From Marinobacterium sp. (GTDB taxonomy: Bacteria > Pseudomonadota > Gammaproteobacteria > Pseudomonadales > Balneatricaceae), in the NCBI GenBank assembly GCA_030602245.1, contig JAUWAC010000023.1, positions 1-33,172 on the forward strand: a DNA stretch of 33,172 nucleotides, in the 5' to 3' direction. Of the stretch, positions 20,014 to 27,508 are shown piece after piece. Positions within the stretch are counted from its first letter, which is position 1. Each line of letters starts with the position of its first letter. The notes beneath the pieces were generated by a model. The model was not told where the DNA came from. It did not search any database and was given only the letters and a program-made list of their open reading frames with translations. A program made the position numbers and the translations under genes.

Positions 20014-20073
20014 GGTGTTCAACCTGTGCGGGTCGTCCCGGCTTGTTGAAAATACGACAGCGGTCGTCCGCTG
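20014..20073 (-). promoter_or_regulatory. Guanidine-II (mini-ykkC) riboswitch before the carboxylase gene
   Basis: On the minus strand two hairpins stand in tandem. CAGCGG-ACGA-CCGCTG (20073-20058) has a 6-bp stem, and CGGG-ACGA-CCCG (20040-20029) has a 4-bp stem, with a 17-base linker between them. Paired hairpins with identical ACGR loops define the guanidine-II class, in which the loops kiss and each binds a guanidinium ion. The second hairpin ends 15 bases before the carboxylase ATG, over or next to the ribosome site, as expected for translational control. I know of no other RNA with this pattern, and the gene context agrees. Confidence 0.86.
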
Positions 20074-20089
20074 AAGAGTCCGATTCTTC

Positions 20090-20229
20090 GACCCTGCGCG
20101 TTCCGGCCGGAAGGAAGACTGCCTCCGGGACCGTCGCCGACAGGGATGTCGGCGTCGAGCGTACAGGGACGTATTCACAGCGTGTCACGGCAGGCAGTTG
20201 CCCTTGCGGCCACGCCCGCGGTCAGACGT
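20090..20229 (-). repeat. Hairpin-rich spacer, possible dispersed intergenic repeat
   Basis: Between the cgdB stop and the guanidine-II element lie the palindrome TTCCGGCCGGAA (20101-20112) and the stem-loop CGCCGACA-GGGA-TGTCGGCG (20135-20154). There is also a second CAGGGA copy nearby (CAGGGACGTATTC), making a quasi-repeat. No conserved protein is encoded. The composition resembles dispersed intergenic repeats of related genomes, but copy number cannot be judged from one window. It may act as an mRNA-stabilising or processing element that splits the operon. Confidence 0.4.
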
Positions 20230-20871
20230 TCACTCATTCCACACCAGCAACTCGACCGGCGTCGGGTTGTAGCCGTTGCAGGGGTTGTTCAGCTGCGGGC
20301 AGTTGGAGATCAGCACCACCACATCCATCAGCGCGGTCAACTCCACGTACTTGCCTGGTGCGGAAATACCGTCTTCGAAGGTCAGGCCACCGGCCTCGGT
20401 CACCGGCACGTTCATGAAAAAGTTGATGTTGTGGCTGATGTCGCGCTTGGTGATGCCGTATTCCGGATGTTCGGCGATCGCCAGCATCCAGCTGTCCCGG
20501 CAGGCATGCATGCAGCGCTTTTCGAGGTCGTAGCGCACCGTGTTGCTCTCGGTGGCGCAGGCGCCGCCCAGCGTGTCATGGCGGCCACAGGTGTCGGCAA
20601 CGATCTCCAGCATCGGCCGGTTCTCATTGGAGCGCAGCACCGAGCCGGTGGTCAGGTAGACGTTGCCCTGCTCGCGGATGGTGTCCATCGCGCTGTAGCG
20701 CTCGGTCGGATCGGCGGCGCTGTAGAACAGAGTATCGGCGGCCTGATTGCCCTCCAGATCGAGAATGCGCAGGGTCTGGCCCGCCTTGACGGTGCCGATG
20801 TAATAGTCGCCGGCGTCGATCCGGGTGCGGGAAACGGCCTGCTCCGGCTGGCGGGTACTTGCGGTCAGCAT
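20230..20871 (-). CDS. cgdB: Carboxyguanidine deiminase subunit, DUF1989 (UAAP2 type)
   Basis: The 213-residue DUF1989 protein is the type long called urea amidolyase-associated protein 2. Members of this pair were shown to form a heteromeric carboxyguanidine deiminase, releasing ammonia and giving allophanate. Conserved blocks are [14 protein letters not shown], the motif DTCGRHD with Cys95 and His98, Cys105 in LGGACATES, and [11 protein letters not shown]. The Cys/His residues probably bind a metal. A longer frame starts at 20892, but the AAGGAG site fixes the ATG at 20871, 10 bases after the cgdA stop. The subunit letter is from the literature as I remember it. Confidence 0.88.
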   Translation of the reverse strand: MLTASTRQPEQAVSRTRIDAGDYYIGTVKAGQTLRILDLEGNQAADTLFYSAADPTERYSAMDTIREQGNVYLTTGSVLRSNENRPMLEIVADTCGRHDTLGGACATESNTVRYDLEKRCMHACRDSWMLAIAEHPEYGITKRDISHNINFFMNVPVTEAGGLTFEDGISAPGKYVELTALMDVVVLISNCPQLNNPCNGYNPTPVELLVWNE

Positions 20872-20881
20872 GGGGCTCTCC

Positions 20882-21604
20882 TTATTTGCCAAGGTGGTAC
20901 AGGGCGTTGTTCTGGAAACCGCGCCGGTTTTCCGGCCGGAAGTTCAGGCAGTAATCGTCATCGCGCACCGGCTCCGCCACGCCGAGTTCGATTTTCACCG
21001 GCTTGCGCGGATACTCGGGTGCGCCGTTGAGCGGGTGCGGACAGGTGTGCAGCAGCACCAGCGTGTCCATCTCGAAACGCAGGGTGACGCTGCTGCCCGG
21101 CGCACTGTGGCCCTCGACCAGCGCCAGATTGCCCTCGGCATCGGTGGCCACCTTGCTGAACCAGTTGATGTTGGCGGCCATGTCGGCGCGGCCGAGGCCG
21201 TATTTGGCCAGCTCGACCAGAAAGGCGTCGTAGCCGTTCTGGTGCCAGTCGTTGCGGTCGCGCTGATAGTCGCGCTCGCCCCAGCGGGCGCTGACCTGCT
21301 CGGCATGGCTGTTGCCGCATACGGTTTCGTGCCAGCCGAGGCTGTCCTCGACGATGGAGGCGAAGATCCGCCCCATGTCGGAGTAAAGACAGTTGCCGCG
21401 GGTCAGCTTGAAGGTGTGCTGACACTTCAGCGTGTCCGGCGCGTTGTAGCGCTCGAGCAGGTTTTCCGGGTTATAGAACAGCATGCCGACATTGGCGCCG
21501 CCGTCGATATCGGTCAGGCGCATCAGCGTGCCCTTGCGCAGCCGCAGCGACCAGTGGCCACCGGGTGCGATCTCGGTGCTGTAGTGAATCTCGTTCATTT
21601 CCAT
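20882..21604 (-). CDS. cgdA: Carboxyguanidine deiminase subunit, DUF1989 (UAAP1 type)
   Basis: The 240-residue DUF1989 protein is the partner of the preceding entry. Equivalent motifs are [32 protein letters not shown] (Asp87, His92, Cys96), [11 protein letters not shown] and the C-terminal [17 protein letters not shown]. It shares the family fold with CgdB but diverges strongly, consistent with an ancient duplication into two non-identical subunits. It is cytoplasmic, with no signal peptide. It lies 37 bases after the transporter ATPase and 10 bases before cgdB, so the two subunits are translated from adjacent sites. Confidence 0.88.
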   Translation of the reverse strand: MEMNEIHYSTEIAPGGHWSLRLRKGTLMRLTDIDGGANVGMLFYNPENLLERYNAPDTLKCQHTFKLTRGNCLYSDMGRIFASIVEDSLGWHETVCGNSHAEQVSARWGERDYQRDRNDWHQNGYDAFLVELAKYGLGRADMAANINWFSKVATDAEGNLALVEGHSAPGSSVTLRFEMDTLVLLHTCPHPLNGAPEYPRKPVKIELGVAEPVRDDDYCLNFRPENRRGFQNNALYHLGK

Positions 21605-21641
21605 CGTCCTTCAGCCACACTCGACCGGTTATGCCGCGCCC

Positions 21642-22415
21642 TCAGACGGGCGCCGCCACCGGCCGCAGGTTGTCATCAATCTCTTCGTACAGGGCGCGGT
21701 CCAGCTTGCCCACGGGCAGGTCGTAGGTGATGCTGGCACCGTAGGCATGCGGGGCCTGCGGATCCTGGCGCAGCTTGTCGAACACCCACAGCCGGGTGCC
21801 CAGATAGAACCCCTCTTTCAGATCGTGCGTGACCATGAACACGGTCAGCTTGTGCTCGCGCCAGAGGTTCAGCACCAGTTCGTGCATGTCGGCGCGAATG
21901 CCCGGATCGAGGGCGCCGAACGGCTCGTCCAGCAGCAGGATGCGCGGCTTGCCGAGCAGTGCCTGGGCGATCGCCAGACGCTGTTTCATGCCGCCGGACA
22001 GCTCATGGGGATACTTCGACAGTGCATTGCCCAGACCGACCTGATCCAGCATCGCGCGCGCTTCATCCCGCGCTCGACGTTGCGCGGCACCGAACAGGTA
22101 ACCGGTGATGCCCTTGCGCGCGAACGCACGGGCCGCGGTCACGTTTTCCAGCACCGTCATGTGCGGGAATACCGAGTACTGCTGGAACACGATGCCGCGA
22201 TCGGGGCCGGGCTCATCGGGAATCCGCGCGCCATCAAGCAGCAGCTCACCGCTGGACGGCGCTTCGGTACCCAGCAGCATCTTCAGGAAGGTACTCTTGC
22301 CACAGCCGGAGGTGCCGACCATGGTGATGAACTCCCCTTCCGCCACCGTCATGTTGATCCGTTCGAGCACCACATTGTCGCCGTAACGCTTCCACAGATT
22401 GCGGGCTTCGATCAT
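21642..22415 (-). CDS. ABC transporter ATP-binding protein, NitT/TauT type, guanidine operon
   Basis: The 257-residue ATPase has Walker A GTSGCGKST, Q-loop FQQYSVF, signature LSGGMKQR, Walker B ILLLDEPFGALD and the switch His in MVTHDLKE. The sequence resembles the nitrate/sulfonate/taurine importer ATPases, and the last 40 residues (SITYDLPVGKLDRALYEEID) form a tail specific to transporters beside urea-carboxylase-type genes. A longer frame begins at 22616, but AAGGAGG precedes the ATG at 22415, which overlaps the permease stop by one base. Confidence 0.93.
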   Translation of the reverse strand: MIEARNLWKRYGDNVVLERINMTVAEGEFITMVGTSGCGKSTFLKMLLGTEAPSSGELLLDGARIPDEPGPDRGIVFQQYSVFPHMTVLENVTAARAFARKGITGYLFGAAQRRARDEARAMLDQVGLGNALSKYPHELSGGMKQRLAIAQALLGKPRILLLDEPFGALDPGIRADMHELVLNLWREHKLTVFMVTHDLKEGFYLGTRLWVFDKLRQDPQAPHAYGASITYDLPVGKLDRALYEEIDDNLRPVAAPV

Positions 22416-23233
22416 CACCGACCTCCTTGCAGATTCCAGGGGAACAGCCGGCGGCTGAGCCAGGCTAGCGCCAGATCGAGCAGGAACGCCAGCAGCGTGA
22501 TCCAGGCCACGTAAGGCAGAATCACATCCATCGACAGATAGCGCCGCACGAGGAAGATGCGATAGCCCAGACCGTCGGTGGAGGCGATCGCCTCGGCCGC
22601 GATCAGGAACAGCCAACCGGCGCCGAGCGACAGCCGCACCGCATCGATCAGTTTCGGCATCAGCTGCGGCAGTACGACACGGACCAGGATCTGTGCGGTA
22701 CTGGCGCCCAGTGTCTGCGCCTTGACCAGCTGCTCGGTCGGAATCTCCTCGGTGCGACGCTGAATGTCACGGGCGATGAATGGGGTGATACCGATGGCGA
22801 TCAGCACCACCTTCGACAGCTCACCCAGACCGAACACGATGAACAGGATCGGCAGTAACGCCAGCGGCGGTACCAGCGAGATCACGGTCAGCAGCGGCGA
22901 CAGTCCGGCCCGGATCAGCGGCAGAGCGCCGGTCAGCATGCCCACGAACAGGCCGACCACCGCCGCAAAGGCCACACCGAGACCGAGCCGCGTCAGGCTG
23001 CTGGCGGTATCGACCCAGAACAGGTACTCGCCGGTGCGCTTGCTCGGTTCGAACGCCATGCGCTGGATCGCTTCCCCAATCTGGGTAAAGCTCGGCAGCA
23101 GCTTGTCCGCCGCGTTCTCGGCCAGACGCGCCTCGGAGCCGGCGATGTAGACCAGCAGCAACAGCACGAACGGCAGCAGACCCAGTGCCAGCCCGAGCGT
23201 TGCGCCGGGCCGTTGGTTGATCAGTCGTTTCAT
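22415..23233 (-). CDS. ABC transporter permease, NitT/TauT type, guanidine operon
   Basis: The 272-residue inner-membrane protein has about six hydrophobic segments. The binding-protein-dependent transport (BPD) domain runs from about residue 85, and its EAA-type loop for docking the ATPase is near VKAQTLGASTAQILVRVVLP. It pairs with the ATPase and periplasmic protein of the same operon. The substrate is inferred as guanidine or a related compound from the riboswitch and catabolic genes, because the family itself covers many small ions. Confidence 0.9.
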   Translation of the reverse strand: MKRLINQRPGATLGLALGLLPFVLLLLVYIAGSEARLAENAADKLLPSFTQIGEAIQRMAFEPSKRTGEYLFWVDTASSLTRLGLGVAFAAVVGLFVGMLTGALPLIRAGLSPLLTVISLVPPLALLPILFIVFGLGELSKVVLIAIGITPFIARDIQRRTEEIPTEQLVKAQTLGASTAQILVRVVLPQLMPKLIDAVRLSLGAGWLFLIAAEAIASTDGLGYRIFLVRRYLSMDVILPYVAWITLLAFLLDLALAWLSRRLFPWNLQGGR

Positions 23234-23245
23234 CGGAGTCCCCTG

Positions 23246-23264
23246 CGGGGGCCGAAAGCCCCCG
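23246..23264 (-). other. mRNA hairpin between binding-protein and permease genes
   Basis: CGGGGGC-TTTCG-GCCCCCG (minus strand) forms a perfect 7-bp GC stem in the 47-bp gap. There is no T run, so it is not a normal terminator. Such hairpins after periplasmic binding-protein genes commonly block 3' exonucleases and raise the amount of binding protein relative to the membrane parts. Confidence 0.6.
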
Positions 23265-23280
23265 TTTGGTACGCGAAGTG

Positions 23281-24336
23281 TCAGAGCTGACCGTCAGCGG
23301 CCATCTGCATGTAGGTCGGGTCGAAGCGCAGCTTGATGTTGCCTTCGCTGCCATACACGCCAGCCGGCGTCTCGATGCCGATAAAGCCGGCATCCGGCGC
23401 GCCCTCGCCGAGCAGACCGTGATCGAAGGAGAACTCGGCCACGTGCTGCATCGTGGTCATCAGCTGTTCGCTGTTGGTCAGCGCCAGCGCACTGGTCGGG
23501 GTGTAGAACATTTCGGTGCTGGCGAGCTGAGCATCGTAGCCGGCCAGATCGGTGCCGGACGCCTGTGCCATGTAGGTCCGCGCCGCTTCTGCTTCAGCGC
23601 CGTCAGCACTCATCAGCGCCATGATCTCGTACCAGGCGCCGGTCAGCGCCTTGCCCAGTGCCGGGTTCTCGGCCAGCGTCTCGGTGTTGACCACCAGCAG
23701 GTCGATGATCTCGCCCGGAATCTGCGACGAATCGAACACCTTGTAGCTGTCCGGCATCGCGGTGATCTCACTGAGCAGCGGGTTCCAGGTGGTCACGGCG
23801 GTGACATCGTCGGTGCCGTAGACGGCAACCATATCCGCATCGGACGTGTTGACCACCTGCACATCGGCCTCAGACAGGCCGACGCTCTCAAGGCCGCGCG
23901 CCAGCAGATAGTGGGACACGCTGAGCTCGACCAGATTGACGTTCTGGCCCTTGATGTCCGCCAGCGACTGCTTGCCCTTGAGCACGACGCCATCGTTACC
24001 GTTGGAGAAGTCCCCGACGATCAGTGCCGTGCTGTCGACCCCACCGGCGGCCGGGATGGTCAGCGCATCCATATTGGTCATGGTGCAGGCATCGAATTCA
24101 CCGGCGGTGTACTGATTGATCGACTCGACGTAGTCGTTGATCTGCACCACTTCGATGTTGATGTCGTACTTGTCGGCCCACTTCTTGACGATGCCCTGCT
24201 CGGCACCGTACGCCCAGGGCATCCAGCCAACGTAGATTGACCAGCAGATCTTGAAATCGTCTTTTGCGAAGGCAGGGGAAGACAGCAGGGCTGTCGAGAG
24301 GGTGAGCGTGGCCGCTTTTTTCAGGAAGTGCTTCAT
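23281..24336 (-). CDS. Periplasmic substrate-binding protein of the guanidine-operon ABC transporter
   Basis: The 351-residue protein begins with a Sec signal peptide (MKHFLKKAATLTLSTALLSS, cleavage probably after AFA near residue 24). It continues with an NMT1/TauA-like fold (FKICWSIYVGWMPWAYGAEQ; FDACTMTNMDALTIPAAGG; TTWNPLLSEI). It matches the type of binding protein known beside urea-carboxylase-annotated genes. A longer frame (from 24462) runs back through the riboswitch, but the ATG at 24336 with an upstream GAGG and a proper signal peptide is the start. It is the first gene of the operon, directly under guanidine-I riboswitch control. Confidence 0.93.
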   Translation of the reverse strand: MKHFLKKAATLTLSTALLSSPAFAKDDFKICWSIYVGWMPWAYGAEQGIVKKWADKYDINIEVVQINDYVESINQYTAGEFDACTMTNMDALTIPAAGGVDSTALIVGDFSNGNDGVVLKGKQSLADIKGQNVNLVELSVSHYLLARGLESVGLSEADVQVVNTSDADMVAVYGTDDVTAVTTWNPLLSEITAMPDSYKVFDSSQIPGEIIDLLVVNTETLAENPALGKALTGAWYEIMALMSADGAEAEAARTYMAQASGTDLAGYDAQLASTEMFYTPTSALALTNSEQLMTTMQHVAEFSFDHGLLGEGAPDAGFIGIETPAGVYGSEGNIKLRFDPTYMQMAADGQL

Positions 24337-24402
24337 CTGTCGGACCTCATCAACTTGATTGTCGGATTCGCGTCTGCGTTTCGGGTTATCGGCTATCGGA
24401 GC

Positions 24403-24585
24403 ACTCTTGGCGATACGCCAAACAAGTCTCCCGGGCTTTTGTCCCGCCGTGTAACCCATCACCGCGCCGAATCGCTGCAGTTGAGAGGTCGAGTGCTCTC
24501 GGACCAGCCATCGTGCGTCTTCTGATGCACGACCGGAACCCTAGCGCTCTATTGCCAGATTGTAGTGAGCCGTATCGCCAAGAGT
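24403..24585 (-). repeat. Perfect 15-bp inverted repeat bracketing the guanidine-I aptamer
   Basis: The arm at 24571-24585 and the arm at 24403-24417 are exact reverse complements (ACTCTTGGCGATACG on the plus strand at 24403). They enclose the whole aptamer. The downstream arm also lies in a local palindrome, TTGGCGATACGCCAA (24407-24421). The long-range stem and the local hairpin therefore exclude each other, a possible switching element. Flanking GAGC/GCTC could extend the pairing after a bulge. Confidence 0.85.
24421..24550 (-). promoter_or_regulatory. Guanidine-I (ykkC) riboswitch in the leader of the transporter-cgd operon
   Basis: On the minus strand the conserved blocks appear in order: CTAGGGTTCCG (from 24542), hairpin TCGTGC...GCACGA, CTGGTCCGAGAG (24507-24496), ACACGGCGGG (24452-24443) and GGGACAAAAGCCCGGGAGA (24445-24427). 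These are the signature segments of the ykkC subtype 1 aptamer, which binds guanidinium. The aptamer ends about 90 bases before the binding-protein ATG. I see no terminator with a U run after it, so control may be at translation or through the flanking inverted repeat. Confidence 0.95.
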
Positions 24586-24587
24586 AC
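24559..24587 (-). promoter_or_regulatory. Candidate promoter of the guanidine operon
   Basis: TACAAT (24564-24559, minus strand) is a good -10 just before the aptamer, but the -35 position (GTACTC) is poor and falls in the upstream arm of the inverted repeat. A second candidate lies at 24629-24614: TGGCCCG-N4-TTGAA resembles a sigma-54 site but lacks the conserved C at -12. Which is used decides whether the upstream repeat arm is transcribed. Confidence 0.3.
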
Positions 24588-24688
24588 GTGTGCTCGACTG
24601 TCAGGGGAGAGTATTCAAGGATCGGGCCAGCTTGGGACAGGTGCCGGCCGGGCGCGGGATTTTGCCGCCATGATAGCTTGTGTAACAG

Positions 24689-24746
24689 GGCGTTAGCGGC
24701 TAACGCCGGGGACAGGCAGGGACACGGGAAAGGCTCAGGCTGAGCC
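24689..24746 (-). terminator. Two hairpins after the acyltransferase gene, possible terminator region
   Basis: Downstream of the plsC-like gene (minus strand) lie GGCTCA-GCC-TGAGCC (24746-24732), followed by TTTCCC, and then GGCGTTAG-CCG-CTAACGCC (24707-24689), a perfect 8-bp stem. Neither has a strong T run. Together they probably end or attenuate the moa-plsC transcript before the guanidine operon leader. Confidence 0.4.
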
Positions 24747-24825
24747 GGGCGGCCCAGCCCCGTCTGGCACCAAAATAGTGCTAACGCATCATAGTGGCGC
24801 AATGTCGCGGAGCGACGCCAGTCAC

Positions 24826-25566
24826 TCAATCGATGGCGCCGATCTCCCGCATCGCCTGCTCCATCCAGGCCGCGGCGACCTGATGAACGTCGTCTGCGCT
24901 GCGCCCATCGATCGGAATCGGCTTGCCGACCCGTACCTTGACCGTACCCGGATACTTGGCAAATGACTTGCCCGGCCAGTACAGGCCGGCGTTATGCACC
25001 ACCGGCACCACCGGCACATCGGCTCGGCAGGCCAGCATCGCGCCGCCCTTGTTCATGCGGCCGAGTTTGCCGACCGGCAAACGGGTCCCCTGCGGGAAGA
25101 TCAGCACCGGAATGCCGTCCTGCAACCGTTTGGTGCCCTGATCGAGCAGTTGGCGCAGGGCGCCGCGGCGGTCAGAACGGTCCAGAGCGATCGGCTTGAG
25201 CAGCGCCAGCGCCCAGCCGAAAAACGGAATCTTCAGCAGTTCGCGCTTGAGCACCACCACCTGCGGCCTGACCAGCAGCTGCAGATAGAGGGTTTCCCAC
25301 TCGCTCTGATGGTTGGCAACAACAACGTAGGCGCCCTCGCGCGGCAGGTTCTCACGCCCTTCGACCTCGACGCGCACGCCGCAGCAGATACGCAGCCAGG
25401 CGATATAGAAATAGTTGATGCTGCTGAGGACGCTAAAGCGCGCCCGGAACGGCAGCAGTGGTCCGACGATCAGACAGAAGATCGCGTACAGAATCGTCAC
25501 CGGGTACATGCCGGCGTAATAGAGTGCGGAGCGAAACAGAATCAGCGGTGTCGGCCTGGCGTGCAC
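24826..25566 (-). CDS. 1-acyl-sn-glycerol-3-phosphate acyltransferase, PlsC family
   Basis: The 246-residue membrane-bound acyltransferase has a hydrophobic N-terminal segment (about 17-40). The acceptor site is NHQSEWE (85-91): the usual H-x4-D has Glu in place of Asp, as in a known subgroup of proteobacterial PlsC proteins. The second motif is FPQGTR, with Gln for the common Glu. It would acylate lysophosphatidic acid in phospholipid synthesis. The start is GTG at 25566, one base after the moaD stop and with GGGAGG upstream, so it is the last gene of the molybdopterin cluster. It occupies the place where moaE often stands. Confidence 0.88.
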   Translation of the reverse strand: MHARPTPLILFRSALYYAGMYPVTILYAIFCLIVGPLLPFRARFSVLSSINYFYIAWLRICCGVRVEVEGRENLPREGAYVVVANHQSEWETLYLQLLVRPQVVVLKRELLKIPFFGWALALLKPIALDRSDRRGALRQLLDQGTKRLQDGIPVLIFPQGTRLPVGKLGRMNKGGAMLACRADVPVVPVVHNAGLYWPGKSFAKYPGTVKVRVGKPIPIDGRSADDVHQVAAAWMEQAMREIGAID

Positions 25567-25567
25567 A

Positions 25568-25819
25568 TCAGCCTCCCGTAACCGGTGGAAAAAACGCGAC
25601 CTCGTCGCCATCGGCAATAACGCTGTCCAGCGCCGCCATCTCCTGATTCACGGCACACAGCAGCCGGCTGTCGCGCAGCACTCGCGCCCAGGGCTCCCCA
25701 CGTGCGCTGGCCAGCCAGTCGACCAGATCAGACACCGTGGTCACACCCTGCGGCAGCGCCAGCTGCTCCTCGTCACAGCCAAGCTGCTCGCGAATGCTGG
25801 CGAAATACACCAGTTTCAT
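25568..25819 (-). CDS. moaD: Molybdopterin synthase small subunit (sulfur carrier)
   Basis: The 83-residue ubiquitin-like protein begins [14 protein letters not shown] and ends PPVTGG. The C-terminal Gly-Gly is adenylated and then thiocarboxylated to carry sulfur into molybdopterin. The ATG at 25819 overlaps the moaC stop by 4 bases. A longer frame upstream (25915) is antisense-like sequence inside moaC. Its partner MoaE is not next to it and is not in this window. Confidence 0.93.
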   Translation of the reverse strand: MKLVYFASIREQLGCDEEQLALPQGVTTVSDLVDWLASARGEPWARVLRDSRLLCAVNQEMAALDSVIADGDEVAFFPPVTGG

Positions 25820-26301
25820 GCCGGTTCCTCCCGCCGCCAGTGGCCACTCTTGCCACCCTGTTTTTCGAGCAGACGCACGGCATCGATCTGCATGCCGCGA
25901 TCGACCGCCTTGCACATGTCATACAGCGTCAGCGCAGCAACCGAAGCCGCGGTCAGGGCTTCCATTTCGACGCCGGTCTGACCGCTGACGCGGCATCGGG
26001 CTTCAACATGAATACAGCTGCCCTGCTCGTCCGGCTCGAACTCGACCTTGATACCGGTCAGCAGCAGCGGGTGACACAGCGGAATCAACTCATGGGTACG
26101 CTTGGCCGCCTGAATACCGGCGATGCGCGCCACCGCCAGCACGTCGCCCTTTTTGTGGCCGCCGTCGAGAATCAGTTTCAGCGTCTGCGGCTGCATCCGT
26201 ACCGTCGCTGCGGCCACCGCCTCGCGTGTGGTGACCGCCTTGTCCGATACATCAACCATCGCCGCCCGCCCCTGCTCGTCCAGGTGCGTCAGTCTGCTCA
26301 T
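25816..26301 (-). CDS. moaC: Cyclic pyranopterin monophosphate synthase
   Basis: The 161-residue protein acts after MoaA and makes cyclic pyranopterin monophosphate. Family blocks are [56 protein letters not shown] and [12 protein letters not shown], the last carrying the conserved active-site Lys. Its start overlaps the stop of the upstream acyltransferase by 4 bases, and its stop overlaps moaD in the same way, so the three genes are translationally coupled. Confidence 0.97.
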   Translation of the reverse strand: MSRLTHLDEQGRAAMVDVSDKAVTTREAVAAATVRMQPQTLKLILDGGHKKGDVLAVARIAGIQAAKRTHELIPLCHPLLLTGIKVEFEPDEQGSCIHVEARCRVSGQTGVEMEALTAASVAALTLYDMCKAVDRGMQIDAVRLLEKQGGKSGHWRREEPA

Positions 26302-27416
26302 AGATCTGCCTCCGCCCGTCTGCGGTTGTATACCGGGTTGGCGTACATCTGCCGCATGATCTCCCGTGCCGGCCCGTCGACCCGCTCCAGATGAGCATCG
26401 AAGCGCGCCTTATCCTCCGGCGAAACCGGCTCACCGGCTGCGGCCAGATTGGACGGATGCAGGTGGTAGTTCAGGTAGATCTGGCGATCGATCTCCTGCG
26501 CCAGCGCTTCCGGCGTTTCAAACTCACCCCGGATCGGCGAGCCGAAGGCCACATGCACATGCCCTTTGTGGCCGGTAATGCCAAGCACGATGCTGTCGAT
26601 ATCCTCGAACTCTTGCTTCTCATAACGGCCGGTGGTGGCCTTAGCCGCCAGCTCATTCGCCTTGTTGGCGTCGCAGGGGTCGTACTCGTAGGAGATCGAC
26701 ACCGGCACGATATTGAGCCGCTCCACCGCCTCACTGAAGCTGCGCTGCTTGCGCTGGGACATGTAGAACATCTTCAGCAGCGCGGGATCGGTACGGTCGT
26801 TACCATCCTTTGCCCGCCCCTCGCGCTGAGCGATCCAGATCGAGTGGCCGTTCTGAATGCTGTGGTCGATGTAGCTCGACAGCAGCGTCAACGCGGTCAT
26901 CATCTCGCGGCCACGCGCCGAGCGGTTGACGATGAAACTCTTGTTCAGACGCATCAGATCGGACACGTAGGGCTTGCGCAGCAGGTTGTCGCCGATCGCA
27001 ATCCGCACCGTGCTCATGCCGTACTGATAGCGCACCCAGTTGACGAACGCCGGATCCATCGCGATATCGCGATGGTTGGAGACAAACAGGTAGGCCTCTT
27101 CGTCATCCAGCTGCTCGATACCGGAGCAGGTCATCCGCGTCGTCGTGCGCGAAATCATTTTCGCCATGTAGTCGGCGACGAGTTTCTGGAAATCGTGCAC
27201 ATCGGCCACGTCGCCGATGCGCGCCGCCAGCACCATCCGGACGATCGGACGCAGTGCCCAGCCCGCCCACTCCGACAGGCGGGGGAACTGGTAGTGGGTG
27301 ATGGCACGCACAAACTCGTCGTTGTAGATCAGGCCGGTCAGGACCTCACCGACTTCATCATCCCGGTAGGGGCGGATCGCCTGATAGGGATCCTTCACCA
27401 GATCTTGCTCACTCAT
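26298..27416 (-). CDS. Glycerol acyltransferase superfamily protein (function unknown)
   Basis: The 372-residue protein has a PlsC/PlsB-type acyltransferase domain. [16 protein letters not shown] (112-127) holds the His-Arg-Asp acceptor motif, [14 protein letters not shown] is the expected second block and [13 protein letters not shown] (with EGR) the third. It is longer than PlsC, with an extra N-terminal region of about 110 residues and an alpha-helical C-terminus. The acceptor lipid is unknown. It forms a coupled unit with moaC and moaD by 4-base overlaps. A possible -10 (TAAAAT, 27463-27458) lies in the 92-bp gap after moeA, so it may start a new transcript. Confidence 0.8.
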   Translation of the reverse strand: MSEQDLVKDPYQAIRPYRDDEVGEVLTGLIYNDEFVRAITHYQFPRLSEWAGWALRPIVRMVLAARIGDVADVHDFQKLVADYMAKMISRTTTRMTCSGIEQLDDEEAYLFVSNHRDIAMDPAFVNWVRYQYGMSTVRIAIGDNLLRKPYVSDLMRLNKSFIVNRSARGREMMTALTLLSSYIDHSIQNGHSIWIAQREGRAKDGNDRTDPALLKMFYMSQRKQRSFSEAVERLNIVPVSISYEYDPCDANKANELAAKATTGRYEKQEFEDIDSIVLGITGHKGHVHVAFGSPIRGEFETPEALAQEIDRQIYLNYHLHPSNLAAAGEPVSPEDKARFDAHLERVDGPAREIMRQMYANPVYNRRRAEADL

Positions 27417-27508
27417 GCGCTCGCAGCAACCTCGAACATCGCGTCAAAAGGGCGCACATTTTAGCCAAGTATTCCCTTTTTTTCATGTCGTGATCGGCTG
27501 ATGCGCGC

